64,000 nt of DNA. Origin: Vitellaria paradoxa. Lineage: Eukaryota; Streptophyta; Magnoliopsida; Ericales; Sapotaceae. Under the pieces are notes generated by a model. That model was given only the letters and a program-made list of their open reading frames with translations, had not been told where the DNA came from and ran no database searches. The translations under genes and the position numbers were made by a program. This document shows, in pieces, positions 1 to 11,419 of the stretch (its first letter is position 1; every line of letters begins with the position of its first letter). Location: NCBI GenBank assembly GCA_019916065.1, contig CM034242.1, forward strand, positions 9,554,879 to 9,618,878, written 5' to 3'.

Positions 1-360
1 CATGAATTTTTAAAATTTTGACCGATTATTGGAGTTGATATTGACTGATCCAATACTTTTTTTCTTTTCTTTTTTTTTTTGGCCAGACTTGTATATATAA
101 AACTATGTAATTAAATTTTGTACTGCTTTTGTATATATATAAATGTAGAATTTTGTTCTGTATTATAGCATTAGTATTTCATTTTATAAAATTTTGAAGT
201 AAATGTAATACAAGCACAAGTAATGTTCCAAAAAAATAATAATATTAAATATTTTTTGAAAAAATAAATAATTTTGAAATAAATACTCTAAAATAAATAA
301 TATTAAATAAATTAAAATTAATTAATTAATTAAAAAAATTAAAAAATAAGATATTGTGAC
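1..360. other. AT-rich intergenic sequence, no gene seen
   Basis: A/T runs and short open frames only. I see no recognisable coding or RNA feature. Confidence 0.6.
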
Positions 361-740
361 TACCTGAAGCGGCCGTTAATACTGAGTCACGGTTGCTAAA
401 ATATTCGTGGATATTGACGCATTAAATAAAAAAATTATAATTACCTTTAATAGCAATAAGGCGGTCGCTAAAAATTTACAAAGACTTGCGCAAAAGTTTC
501 CTGTGAAATGGCACAAATCATTAGCGATCACTTCGATGGTTGTAAAAGTCAAATAAGCGGTCACAAATTATATTGGGGGAATGATCATTGACAATCATTA
601 CTACGGTTGCTAATAATTATCAGTAACGACGCATTTGCATCTCTTAATAGGTGATCGTCATGTCGTCGCTAATAATTATTAACAACTGCAGTGCCCATTT
701 TAGCTATTGTTTATGACATCTGCTAAAAATTCACTTTTTT
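361..740. repeat. CACTA-like subterminal repeat cluster
   Basis: About seven imperfect copies of a GCGGTCGCTAA-type motif lie in both orientations, for example near 370, 390, 459, 520, 554, 603 and 663. Short motifs clustered in mixed orientation are typical of the subterminal regions of plant CACTA (En/Spm) transposons, where the transposase binds. I could not find a CACTA terminus or TIR beside them, so this may be a decayed end or belong to another DNA transposon. The short open frames across the region have no family resemblance. Confidence 0.4.
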
Positions 741-1629
741 GGGCATAGAAGTTACATCTTTTTTAAAAGAACTAAATTTTGATAGAAAAAATAATATAAC
801 GCATGAAAAAACCGACAAAAATGTTAAAAGCTGAAACGAAACCAAACTCAGAATATCAATTTTCTATTTTTTTATGCGCTCCGATTTTGAGGTAGGGAAG
901 AAAAGAAGTTTTGGAGGTGTGTATCAAACAAATTGAAATTAACAAATTGATGATTTTTAGAACAAAATTCAAATTGAATTCCTTGTGCAACCAAAATCGA
1001 CCCAGTCCCAAATTGATTGGTTTTCAAGTACTTTGTATACTGGTAGTTACGAAATATATTAATATATCCATACTAATATACGAAAGAACAACACATTTTG
1101 AACTCTCATTGTTATATAAAATATATGTCGAAAAATACTTTCATTCATGTTTTAAGAAAATATTTTTTTAGAAGATGAGTAAATAATTTTTTTAAAAAAA
1201 ATATTTTATTTTTAAACAAATAGAGCATTTGTTATTTTTATTTTTATTTTTGTTTTTTTTGGTAATTCACTCATAAATTTACTTTACAAAAATGCCCTTT
1301 TGAATCTGCAATAACTTCCCATCTTTCTCCTTGATAAGTCCCCACTAATATGTTAAAGAAAAAACAATTATAAAGTTAGAAAAGAAAAGCAAAGATGGAA
1401 ATGGAGGCCCCTCGTCTAGGTTGCACAAAAAAACGAAAAATCTTATCACTTGCCAAAACGAAAAGACTTTGCAACAAGAGATCAGTATTAGTCCATAAAT
1501 GAAAAGTGTAAAAGAGAAGGTGTAAGTGCAGCATTACTGTAAACGAAAAAGAAAGACTTTGTAACAAGAGACAATATATTGATTTGTGTATATATGTTTT
1601 TTTTTTTTTGGGGGGGGGGGATTACACAG
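741..1629. other. Intergenic sequence with T/G homopolymer tract
   Basis: No gene recognised. A run of about 12 T followed by about 11 G ends near 1620, just before the PGG-protein fragment. A short open frame at 911-1171 begins with TTG and has no family signature, so it is not called. Confidence 0.5.
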
Positions 1630-2333
1630 ATTGAGAAGTCATTACAAGGTGTACACAAGGTGTACGGGCAGAAAAACCTTCATTTGCCAACGTTGATGAT
1701 GATACTCAAAATATGTCTAAATATTTTGCGCACTCCAAAGCGATTTTACGAAAGTCAAGTTAGAAAAGTGCTTGCATATATGCTTTGGAGCCAAAGGGGT
1801 TTAACAATGGAGATGCGCAATATGGTGTTGGTGGTGGCTGTCCTAATCGCAACTGCTTCATTCCAAGCAATATTTAGCCCACCAGAGGATGAACATGGCG
1901 ACTTGGTAATTCACAACAATAATTCTTCATCCCAAGACGAAACAACGAACGATTTCAAAAAGCCCGCAGGGGATAAGGCTTTTCTCCATGAGCTTTTTCT
2001 CCCGAATTCAATAGCCTTCACTGCATCAGTGGGGGTGATTATAATTGTCATCCAGTTGAGAGCCTATACTTCGATACTACACGTGTCTCTGATCTTTGTG
2101 ATGACACATGTTACTGGTCTGTCTTGAACAACAGTAAGGTTAACACTCCTTTCGTGAAATTTCCCTATAACATTGGATCAGCGGCTTATCTATCTTGGGC
2201 TTATTATTTCAAGATTCTATTCTGGACCATAAGGAGTCGTAAACCTGAGTTGCTAGCCATACTGTTGTTGTCACCTTGTTTGAAGCAAAACTTTCGTTGC
2301 CTTCAACAAATGGGTGCTCTTACCTTGAAGTAA
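1630..2333 (+). pseudogene. Ankyrin-type PGG-domain protein, C-terminal fragment
   Basis: The frame from 1630 to 2127 carries a C-terminal PGG-domain signature. MEMRNMVLVVAVLIATASF (from 1807) matches the first membrane helix of plant ankyrin/PGG proteins, followed by FSPP and then AFLHELFLPNSIAFTASVG and IIIVIQL, the second helix. Such proteins sit in the plasma membrane or ER, with ankyrin repeats on the cytosolic side. No ankyrin repeats precede it here. A CAG acceptor-like site just before 1630 could mark an exon start. The frame stops at 2125-2127, and an overlapping frame (2124-2333) continues with hydrophobic sequence, suggesting a frameshifted tail. The glycines after the PP are not conserved (PPEDEHGD). 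Most likely a truncated gene copy, less likely the last exon of a gene with unseen upstream exons. Confidence 0.55.
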
Positions 2334-2620
2334 TCGACTATCTATCTAATTACTACGCATGAACACACTATGTGAGATAGGCAGTTGCGTCAGTACGTAT
2401 TATTCTTCTATTTTGGTGTTTTAAATTAATTTCATTACCCTGTAATTTCTGGATTGCTCTCTAGTACTACTAATATTATGTTGTAACTAAGTTGAATGTA
2501 AATTATAATTCCCATGTAGTTCCTTTTGAGTTTGTGTTAAGTGTGGGTGCGCTTCGATGTGTATTTGCAGTGTGATTGCTGTACCCAACTACTATATTGT
2601 AACATGATTACATTTCATAA
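2334..2620. other. Intergenic sequence up to the Copia insertion
   Basis: Nothing recognised. It ends with CATAA (2616-2620), the left copy of the target-site duplication of the next element. Confidence 0.5.
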
Positions 2621-3096
2621 TGTTGGAATTTTCAGTATATTGAGTATACATTAATTAATTTTTTATTTTTTATCAAAAACGGGTTAGAACCAAGTAAGGA
2701 TGGGAACGTACATGATAAGGCCCATTTTGTTATGATCTATATTGTTGGGCCTATGTTCACCTAATAGGGATAATGAGATTAGACGGTTAGTGTGGGCCTA
2801 AGGAGCTAACTGTATGCCTTTTATGGGAGGGCCCAGTGAGGCTAGGGTTTACCTATAAATATATGGCTAGATTCCCTCTCTACCCTAAACAGACAGAATA
2901 TGCCCCATACAAAATCCGTCATACAGATCTAGGGTATAGAGAGGAAGATTCATAGCCACCAAAGTTATTTTTTGAACTTGAAGACTCTTTCTGTTTGCAT
3001 TCAAGGATTATGGAACAAACAGGTATGCTTCCGCATTATTATATATACAATTTTGATATTCCTAAATTCATATATAGATCTACTTTAAATCTTACA
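2621..3096 (+). repeat. 5' LTR of the first Copia element
   Basis: Begins TGTTGGAATTTTCAGTATAT and ends CTTACA. It matches 8280-8757 along its whole length. A TATA-like CTATAAATATATGG near 2853 is a plausible retroelement promoter. Confidence 0.93.
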
Positions 3097-3098
3097 TT

Positions 3099-3112
3099 TG
3101 GTATCAGAGCCA
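3099..3112 (+). other. tRNA-Met primer-binding site
   Basis: TGGTATCAGAGCCA starts two bases after the LTR. It is the usual plant Copia primer-binding site, complementary to the 3' end of initiator tRNA-Met. Confidence 0.9.
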
Positions 3113-4919
3113 CTATATATGAATTAGGGACTCAAAATCATCGATTTATTTATATTCTTAATTTTCAAATTTAAATCCAAGATCCTGAATGATTTGATTC
3201 AGAAAAAGTAATAAAATATTTTTGAAAAATATAAAGGGTTTTTGTTTATCTCAGAATCAGATAGTAGAGGAAGATATATTGATGTAATGTTTTGTAAAAA
3301 ATAAAATAAAAAAAATAAAAAAACAAAAATAAAAAGTGGCTGTGGTGGTTAAACAAGCAAGATTCAATTTTGCTTTTTTCCACTCTACCTACCAGCGATA
3401 TCAAGTTTTGACCCAAACCCAGATTAACAAACAAGCTAATTAATAATACCTAATATTCTAAAAGTCATCTCTCGGCCGAAGACTCAGATAAACAAGACGC
3501 CGGTTTCTGCCGCCGGCTAAAACAGAACAAAAGCGAAATCTGCACTTTATAGATTATGAAATCGGACGAGGAATGAGATTTTTAAGTGGGGTACAGTGAC
3601 CTAAAATATTTGGTTCTCTTATTCACTCGGTTTCCTCGTTCTTTTGTCCCACAACCTTATCAGTGTCAGGTTATCTGCTCTATTAATCTACCTCAATTGG
3701 AATTGGAATGAGATGCAATCAAATTGACATCCATAGGCATTGATTCCCTCGGCGTTACTTTTCCTTTTTTATTATTTAATTAAGAACCTACAACAAATCA
3801 ATTATATGTTTACTGGGTTGATATTTTTTAGACTCAGAAAATCGAACGAATCGATTTAATCTCGAGCAAATTAACAATTTAATCTTTGACTGTGTCGAGT
3901 TTCGAAAAAAAAAAAAATCCTTTTGATTGAGTCCTGGTATTTTGGAAACAACAATGGCCGTTTGATTTACAATGTTGTTATCACTGCAATGAGGCCCTGT
4001 CAAGTTTGACTCAATCATTAATGATCCTAGATCCCTGGGATTATACCAAGATTTGTAGCGCTCATAGTTTAATAAGTTTTGGAGTCCCGACACTACAATT
4101 TTGAAAAGCACCGAAATATTTGTTTTTGTTTAACTATTGTCCAAAAGTGGAAAACTTTGCAATATTATTTATGTATGTATGTCTGTATATTAAATAAATA
4201 AAATAAAATATTAAATATGCTTTATTTTTTATTCTTCTTCTCATTTAAAATTTTTAAAAAAATATATATATACTATTTATGGTTAGAGATAAAAAAAAGT
4301 GTTAAGAATGGTACCTTTCCAAAAAAAAAAAAAAAAGAGAAAACCGAGCGCCCTCCAAGCTGAAAAATCCTTTTGGTTTAGAGTCCATGAAGCTTCGCAA
4401 GTCTTAAAATTCTGGACTTCTACTTAAATAAATAAAGTATATTTTTGGTGTTACGTGTACTAGCGCGTGAGAGTGCGTGCGATGCCCTATGGGGTTCTGA
4501 AAATTTTCATTCTGATCCTCTCGGGATGAGGATTCTAATTTTTCTTTATTTGGGCAATGGTTAATATTTTTTTTTTTTGGGCTTAAAAAGGTCTATTTTT
4601 GCAAATTCTTGGAAATTGTGCAATTTTTTTTTATGAGAAACAAATTTTTAGATCTTGTGAACATTAGTGTTCTCTCTCTTATGCATTGTCCCTCATAAAA
4701 AAAAGAGGCCTAAATTCGTTGTTTTATATGAAATTCTGTAATAGAAAATTTTGAGCACAAGGTTTGGCAACATATATGTTATTTATGGGATCAATAGGTA
4801 TGTTCGGATATTTAAATACCCATAAAGACGTGATTGCAAGCGTATTTTTTTGATACAGAAATGCTGAAAATAACATAGGGTAATTTTAACCAAAAAAAAA
4901 AATTGTCATATTAAAGATG
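3113..4919. other. Internal Copia sequence without recognisable coding
   Basis: This stretch sits where gag should be, but no gag motif is visible in any frame. It contains a GC-richer patch near 3470-3530 (GGCCGAAG, GCCGCCGGC) and AT-rich runs. It may be an unrecognised insertion or sequence captured by the element. Confidence 0.5.
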
Positions 4920-5960
4920 TATGGATTGATATATGTGCTACTGCTCAAAGGGGTACATCTATTGATATTTTAAATATGACAATATTCATTGTATTATTGC
5001 ACGTAATCGCCTACCTAAAAAGGGCTATTGCATGTTTTAATGACATGGATAATTTTTTGACGACTGACTTGAGAATATTCATTTTTAGGAGGTTGATCTG
5101 CCAAAAGAGGACTGATTTTTTAAATGTTTGAGTATTTTCATTGTAGTTAACTGTGAGGAATCTCATAGCATGTTGCGCTCTCTGCCCAAAGGGGAGGGGG
5201 CAATGATGCACCAGGCTACCTTTATTATTATTAATATTATACTTAATTAAGTTTAAAGCACATAAGAATTGTTTATTGCCTATATTATGCTAATTCGTTG
5301 CCTCTTGTGTTCACATGTATAGTTTTGTTTAAAGTTATTAATAGTAATGCGATTATTGTGCTACTGAATGATTCCAATTTTAATAAGTGGGAGCAAATTT
5401 TTTTTTTTGGTAACCTATTTTTGATATTATAAATCTAATGGTAATATATAATCTCACTGGTTTTAATAATATTGAACTTTTAATTGAGCTATTTAATGGC
5501 CCCAAAGTGTTTATTTATATATTTTTCTCATTTTTTTTAAAGCACATAATTTTTTTTGGCATAAAATAGTAACTACAATCATAAACAACTTAAGTATGAT
5601 TATGTCATGGTGAGAAATGTTAAGTTGATATTAGCATTACTGCCCAAAGGGATAAGCTTATTGATTCTTGATATTTCTTGCATATTTGTACATGACAAGC
5701 CATTGTATTAGTATATATAATAATCTGCCCAAAGGGGGTTGTTGTATATATTAATGACATAGTTAAAATTCAGTGACTAATCAGAGAATATTTGGGTAAG
5801 AAGGGTCTCTCTGCCCAAAGGAGATTGACTTTTCAAATCTGGGTATTCTCATTGGTGGTTTACTGAAGGAACCTCATAGCATATTGCATTCTCTGCCCAA
5901 AGGGGAGATGGCAATGATGCATCGAGTCATCCCTTATAGTTTATACTTGATTAAGCTTAA
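4920..5960 (+). repeat. Duplicated block with repeated CTGCCCAAAGGGG motif
   Basis: Two diverged blocks of about 350 bp (4920-5260 and 5600-5960, offset about 710 bp) share the same order of motifs. CTGCCCAAAGGGG or a close variant recurs near 4943, 5094, 5178, 5640, 5729, 5811 and 5891. Both blocks end with a shared stretch containing CTCATAGCAT, CTGCCCAAAGGGGAG and GCAATGATGCA. No open frame is conserved between the blocks, so this looks like non-coding or structural RNA sequence inside the Copia element. Confidence 0.75.
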
Positions 5961-6309
5961 AGCATATTTTGTCTTTGATTGCTTATTATTATTTTAAAAT
6001 CTTTAAATTATGGAGGAGATGATTATGAGTAGTTGGGGATTTATGATACCATTTCTAGTTATGCTCACGATCTTGTTGTACTTGATCTTATTTTTATTGG
6101 TGTTTCTAATCCCATTCTATAGATATCTGTGAGAAAATTCGTCAAAATGAGTTATCTATGTATCTCGGTGAAAATGATTATGATGCAGATCCTATGGTTC
6201 ATCTAGTGACCTATGCTAGTGTTATTTTGAGTCCTTATGTAGCATTTGGGTGTCAATATTTTTCAATAGTGACCTAAATTAGGAAATTTATTTGGTGCAA
6301 CCTAGGTGA

Positions 6310-7440
6310 TACTAAGCGCATGGTGTGTAAGTTGATAAAAATTTATTCATGGGTTGAAACAAGTCTCGCACCAATGTTACTTATAGATGAGATTGTCTCT
6401 TCTACGAGTTTTATGAAAATAGGTTGGTTAGCGCATATACCCTAGGTCAGTGGGAGGAAATTTATTTTCCTTATTCCTTATGTGATGATACCCTTCTAGT
6501 TAGTACAGATTTGGGTCTCTTTAGAGATACTAAGCCATTATTGTCTAATACTATTGATATGAAAGATTTAGGAGAAGCCTAATTTGCTTTGGGTATTAAG
6601 ATCATTCATAATATATCTCGTGATATGCTGGGGTTTTCTTAGAAAGAGCATATCAATCACATACTTGAGAGATTCAATTTGCAGAATTGTAGATTTGGTG
6701 ATATTCTTGTTATCAAAGGTGACAAATTTAGTAAGAGTTAGAATCCCAAGAATGACTTTAAAGTGAAATCTATGCATAACATACATTTTGCTAGTGCAGT
6801 TTCCAGTTTTGTGTATGCACAGATATGTACCCCGTCGAATATAGTTTTTTTTTTTTTTTTTTCTGAGTGTTCTTGGGAGGTATATCTTGAATCCTGGAAT
6901 AGATTATTGGATAACTGCAAATAAAGTTATGAGATATTTACATATAACTAAAGATTACATGTTTGTTTATAAAAAGGTTAATAATCTTAAAGTTATTAGT
7001 TATTCAGATTTTGATTTTGCTGTATATGTGAATGACATAAATCTTATTTCAGCATATATTTTATGTTAGCCGAGAGAGCTATTTCATGGAAGAGTGTCAA
7101 GCAAATTTTATAGTATCTTCCACCATCCATGTTGAGTTTATGTCTTATTTTAGGGCTACAATTTATGCTATTTGGTTATGAAACTTTATTTCACAACTTA
7201 AGATGATTGATTTTATAGTTAGACCACTAGAGATTTTCTATGACAATATTGTGATTATTTTATTTTTTAAAGAATAATAAATCTTCAAGTGGATCTATGT
7301 ATATAAAGATCAAATATTTATCTATTAAAGATTTAATAAAGAAATGTGATATCATCATATTGATAACCGATGATGACAGACCCCTTTACCAAGGGATTTA
7401 GACCTATTTTTAATAAGCATGTTTCTAACATGGGTGTTAT
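6310..7440 (+). pseudogene. Copia reverse transcriptase/RNase H remnant
   Basis: Translated with frame changes and stops, the region shows the Copia order. CKLIKIYSWVETS near 6328 corresponds to the KSIYGLKQA block. LILYVDDTLLVSTD near 6468 is the YVDD catalytic box of RT. IDMKDLGEA and LGIKII follow near 6553, with a TAA inside. GIDYWITANKVMRYL near 6898 and NLKVISYSDFDFAVYVND near 6985 are the RT/RNase H linker and first RNase H block. AISWKSVKQ lies near 7078 and DDRPLYQG, the usual DPLTKGL block, near 7372. The YVDD aspartates are kept, but many stops and frameshifts prevent translation. Integrase is not recognisable upstream. Confidence 0.88.
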
Positions 7441-8264
7441 TGGATCTTTTGATGCACTTGGTTAGTGGGAGTTATTTTCTTTATATTATGTAACAGATTT
7501 TTATTCATATTGAGATATTTAGTTTCTCATTGCTACAAATCAATTGAAGGTTATCATTTATGATTCTTTTGATAACATTGATGCATGAATATATTCATGA
7601 TTTATAATTTTGGAAGCCTTAAGTTTGTTGTTACTTATGCAATTTTTTTGAGATGTGTCTTAACTTACTTTGTGATATTTGTGTAAGGCACATTGATTTT
7701 CATTTAAAACATTAAAATTCTCTTACTTATTTGATAAGCATATCTAAAGAGAATTGAGAAAATTCTCTTGCTTGTTTAATGAGCATATTGAAAGAGAATT
7801 GTTTGATAAATATTTTAAGATGTGTCCTGCCTTACTTTTGTGATATTTGTGCAAGACACATTGGTTTCTATTTGAAACATTAAAATTCTCTTGCTTATCT
7901 CTTGCTTATTTGATAAGCATATCTAATTGAGAAAATTCTTTTACTTATTTGATGAGCATATCTAAAGAGAATTAGACTGATAAGGGATTAGCATATTTAT
8001 AAGATCACCTATTGAGTGCTAATTTCCACCACACTATCTCATGTGATCCATGTCGATAAGGTCATTGATATTTGTAATCACGAGTGGTATTACATGAATT
8101 ATAAGTATAATGTCTGCCTTAATTCGATATTGATTATCTTGTTGGACGGGATTGTTTTAGGTGTTGTTTCTCATCTTACTTGGCTTTAAAATGTGGCCAC
8201 ATATAGTCTCCGACCTTAGAGTTATTTTTGAAATCTTTTCCAAAATTAAAAATAATTAATGTTT

Positions 8265-8279
8265 GCTCAAGTGGGAGAA
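8265..8279 (+). other. Polypurine tract
   Basis: GCTCAAGTGGGAGAA lies directly before the 3' LTR. Copia elements use a purine tract here to prime plus-strand DNA synthesis. Confidence 0.8.
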
Positions 8280-8757
8280 TGTTGGAATTTTTAGTATATT
8301 GAGCATTCATTCATTAATTTTTTATTTTTTTATCAAAAACGGGTTGGAACCAAGTAAAGATGGGAACGTACATGATAAGGCCCATTTTGTTGTGATCTAT
8401 ATTGTTGAGCCTATGTTCACCTAATAGGAATAATGAGGTTAGACGATTAGTGTGGGCCTAAGGAGCCCACTGTAGGCCTTTTATGGGAGGGCCCAGTGAG
8501 GCTAGGGTTTACCTATAAATATATGGCTAGGTCCCCTTTTCTACCCTAAACAGACAGAATACGCCCCATAGAAAATTCGTCATACAGACCTAGGGTATAG
8601 AGAGGAAGATACATAGCCACCAAAATTATTTTTTGAACTTGAAGACTCTTTCCATTTGCATTCAAGGATTATGGAACAAATAGGTACGCTTCCGCATTAT
8701 TATATGTAAAATTTTGATGTTCCTAAATTCATATACAGATCTACTTTAAATCTTACA
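8280..8757 (+). repeat. 3' LTR of the first Copia element
   Basis: TGTTGGAATT...CTTACA, matching the 5' LTR with about 93% identity by eye. CATAA (8758-8762) follows, identical to the sequence before the 5' LTR. Confidence 0.93.
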
Positions 8758-8762
8758 CATAA

Positions 8763-9633
8763 TTCATTTGAGCTCATGCGTACGTACATATAAAGTAATT
8801 CATAACGTAGCTGACAAATTTAGTTTTGCATTTATTAAAAGTAGTAGGCACAGGTACAACACCCTTATTGTATGTATTCGGTTAGAGCACATGGGGGGTT
8901 TGAATGGAAAAAATTAATATAAAAATGACATGTGATAAAATTTAATTAGTAAAATTTGATAAACTAAAATAGGGCATAATACGCGTGAATATATTAATAG
9001 TAAAGATAAAAAAAAAAAAAAAAAAGGTGAACTGGGCAACTCTTACATGGCTAGACCACAGTATTTGACGGTATTCATTAAACTATTACTAATACATAGA
9101 AGTTGTCAGATTGAGAAATGGTCTAACAACACTCTCAAGTTGTACCATCTGCTATTCAATAATTAGACATCCTTTCGAGGAGGAATTGTTCACAAAGCGT
9201 CTGAGTTTTTACTAATTCTTTAAATGTACCTTGTTTAGACTCCTACAAAATAAAGATGCATGACTCTGCTAGTCTAATTGATCCTTGTTGTTAATCAATA
9301 GCCCGTTGGTTTTCAGCTTTCACCCCCCAAAAATTAATGTATATCAATTCAAAGTTGTCTAATCCGGATACAGATTAAAATATCATGTACCTCGTCCACC
9401 CACATTCTCAAATTAATCCACAGCCGTTGACTTGGAAGCCTCTAGATTTGATGGCTTTTGGTGGGCCATCGAACCCAAGGAAACAGATTCATTTCATTTT
9501 TACATATTTTAAAATTATACTGTGACTCACTGAACGATATAAAAACAAAAATGAAAAAAAAAATATTAAAAAAAATTGTCTACCTGTTCACATTTTCCCC
9601 AGTCTTGTGTTCTGTGTGACCTACCTAAACAGC
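8763..9633. other. Upstream region of the expansin-like gene
   Basis: No coding sequence seen. The part at about 9030-9260 is similar to 29645-30010 (shared ACCACAGTA, TATTACTAATACA, ACCATCTGCT and TTTAAATGTRCYTTGTTTAGA). This is probably the promoter region of the expansin-like gene. Confidence 0.6.
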
Positions 9634-9641
9634 TATAAATA
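9634..9641 (+). promoter_or_regulatory. TATA box of the expansin-like gene
   Basis: TATAAATA lies about 150 bp before the ATG at 9783, with an AT/CT-rich leader between. This is a normal position for a plant promoter. Confidence 0.65.
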
Positions 9642-9782
9642 TGTGTTATGCATATGTGAACTTCGCATCTCTGAAAACCTTTCTTCAACATCTTCTCAAT
9701 ACCCTTGTTCTTTGAAAACTCTCTAATTCTTCATCTTCTCACAATTCTAGAGTTACGAAGTTATACTTTTGTGTAAGAAGAA

Positions 9783-11206
9783 ATGGGTTTTGAACCTAAA
9801 AGCGTTTACTTTCTACTTTGTATCATGGTGTTATTGCCCGCACTTTGCTCCTCAATGGACATTTACGTGTCCTCTAGAGCTACCTACTACCGTAGCTCTG
9901 ACGGCATGGGTACTCCAAGTATGTATATTATAATATTCTCTTCACTACATGTTGTATTTGTTATATAATCAGAAAATTTTCTCAAAAAAAAAAAAAAAAA
10001 AAAATTGTCAAGTTAATAAGGTAATGAAGAGCATATTTTCAATTAAAAGGGTGTTTTTGTTACGCGGTTATCCTTGTCTTGTGAATATAATTCCTTCTTT
10101 TGTGATAAAGTAGCAATTTCTTGCATTAAATTGTCTACATTGATTCATTTAGCAACATTAATTATTATTATTTATGGTTTAATGTTTTTAAATTAGCTAG
10201 AACATGTGGATTTGGTGAATATGGAAGTACGGTTTACCATGACTCGATCGCCGCAGTATCTAATAAATTGTATAAAAATGGAATTAGTTGCGGCACATGC
10301 TATCAGATAATTTAATTTTTGTGCGTTCATTCAAATTAGAAAGTAAATAAATGATCATTTTTTTAGGAGATTGTGCGTTTTTAGATCAAAATTCAAATAG
10401 CAGTGTGTAGTTATTGCAAATTATAACTTAGAAGAAAATGAATAGATCTGGAGAGACATTTCTGAGTAAATTTTGAAATACCATGAATAAAAATGTTCAT
10501 CAATGTATGTTAAAAAGTCTGTAATTAAGTAAAAAAAAAAATAATATGCTTTTTGTAGCAAACCAAATGGAAGATGATTTATTGTTTGCTTATGTATGAG
10601 TTAGGTTAGGCGCAAGATTCCAGAACTTTGCAACAGAGAAGGAGTGAAGGTGGTGGTGACGGATCACGTTAAGGAGACAGAACGGACTTCATCCTAAATA
10701 GTAAGGCTTATGAAAGTATGGCTCATTGTCCAAAGGCGACCTCCAAGTTGATATCTTATGAGATGGTTGAAGTAGAATACAAAAGAATTCCTTGTGAGTA
10801 CAAAGGTCACAACCTTGCAGTGAAAGTTCACGAGTACAGTAGGTTTCCTGACTATCTAGCCATAATCCTTCTGTACCAATCTGGCAAAAACGACATCACA
10901 TCGATTGAACTATGGCAGGTAGAGTAGTCAACTAATCAATTTAATTTAGACCTAGTTTGGTAAATTGAATAGTTGATTGATTTTAGCATATATATTGTTT
11001 CGAAACAGCCTATTAACAGAGAATGGGGCAGCATGAGAAACGCCTATGGTGCAGTATGGGACATGCCAAACCCGCCAAAAGGTGTGCTTACCCTCAGAAT
11101 CAAAGTGAATGGCAGTGCAGGGAAGAAGTGGATAGAGCTGGTTCGAGTAATTCCTACTAAATGGAAGGCTGGTGCTGTCTATGCAACAAATGTCAAGCTC
11201 GCTTGA
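9783..11206 (+). pseudogene. EXLB: Expansin-like B gene, four exons, disrupted
   Basis: Exons fit 9783-9918, 10197-10306, 10605-10918 and 11009-11206, giving about 250 residues, the usual expansin length. Exon 1 encodes a signal peptide (VYFLLCIMVLLPALCSS) and RATYY. Exon 2 gives RTCGFGEYGSTV and CGTCYQ of the six-stranded barrel domain. Exon 3 gives VVVTDH, DRTDFILNSKAYESMAH and FPDYLAIILLYQSGKNDI. Exon 4 gives AYGAVWDMPNPPKG and SAGKKW of the C-terminal grass-pollen-allergen-like domain. Such proteins are secreted to the cell wall. Three defects are visible. The donor after CYQ reads CAG|AT, not CAG|GT (10307-10308). Exon 3 is one base short near 10665-10672, joining two frames. The conserved VRC reads VRR. 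Introns 1 and 3 have GT...AG. A sequencing error could explain one lesion but hardly all. Confidence 0.88.
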
Positions 11207-11240
11207 TGAGCTCCATAAAATCTCAATCCTAATATCTACT

Positions 11241-11262
11241 TATATATATATATATATATATC
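11241..11262. repeat. (TA)n microsatellite
   Basis: Uninterrupted TA repeats just after the expansin-like stop codon, probably in its 3' UTR. Confidence 0.9.
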
Positions 11263-11413
11263 TAAATATGTGCAACGAAAAAGCTCCTTATAATGTGTTT
11301 TTTAATTAAGTGAACAAGGTTGTGTGTTGTTTGTAGCGGATCTAGAGCAAGTGCTCTTTGCCGTACTGAATAATGGGTATTGGGTTATGTGTTTTGTTCA
11401 TCAACGAAATATG

Positions 11414-11419
11414 AATAAA
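11414..11419 (+). terminator. Poly(A) signal of the expansin-like gene
   Basis: AATAAA about 210 bp after the stop codon, followed by T-rich sequence, a typical plant near-upstream element. Confidence 0.5.

Larger units (their letters stand above)
2621..8757 (+). mobile_element. Copia LTR retrotransposon, degenerate but with both ends
   Basis: A 6.1-kb element bounded by two similar LTRs (476 and 478 bp, TG...CA) and flanked by a perfect 5-bp duplication, CATAA, at 2616-2620 and 8758-8762. A primer-binding site for initiator tRNA-Met follows the 5' LTR and a purine tract precedes the 3' LTR, so the plus strand is sense. Only RT and RNase H remnants are recognisable. I could not find gag, protease or integrase between 3.1 and 6.2 kb, which holds non-coding sequence and repeats. 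The LTRs differ at roughly 35 positions by eye (about 7%), so the insertion is old. It cannot move on its own. Confidence 0.93.

Noticed and set aside
911..1171. 86-residue open frame
   Set aside because: Begins with TTG, has no family signature, and sits in AT-rich sequence.
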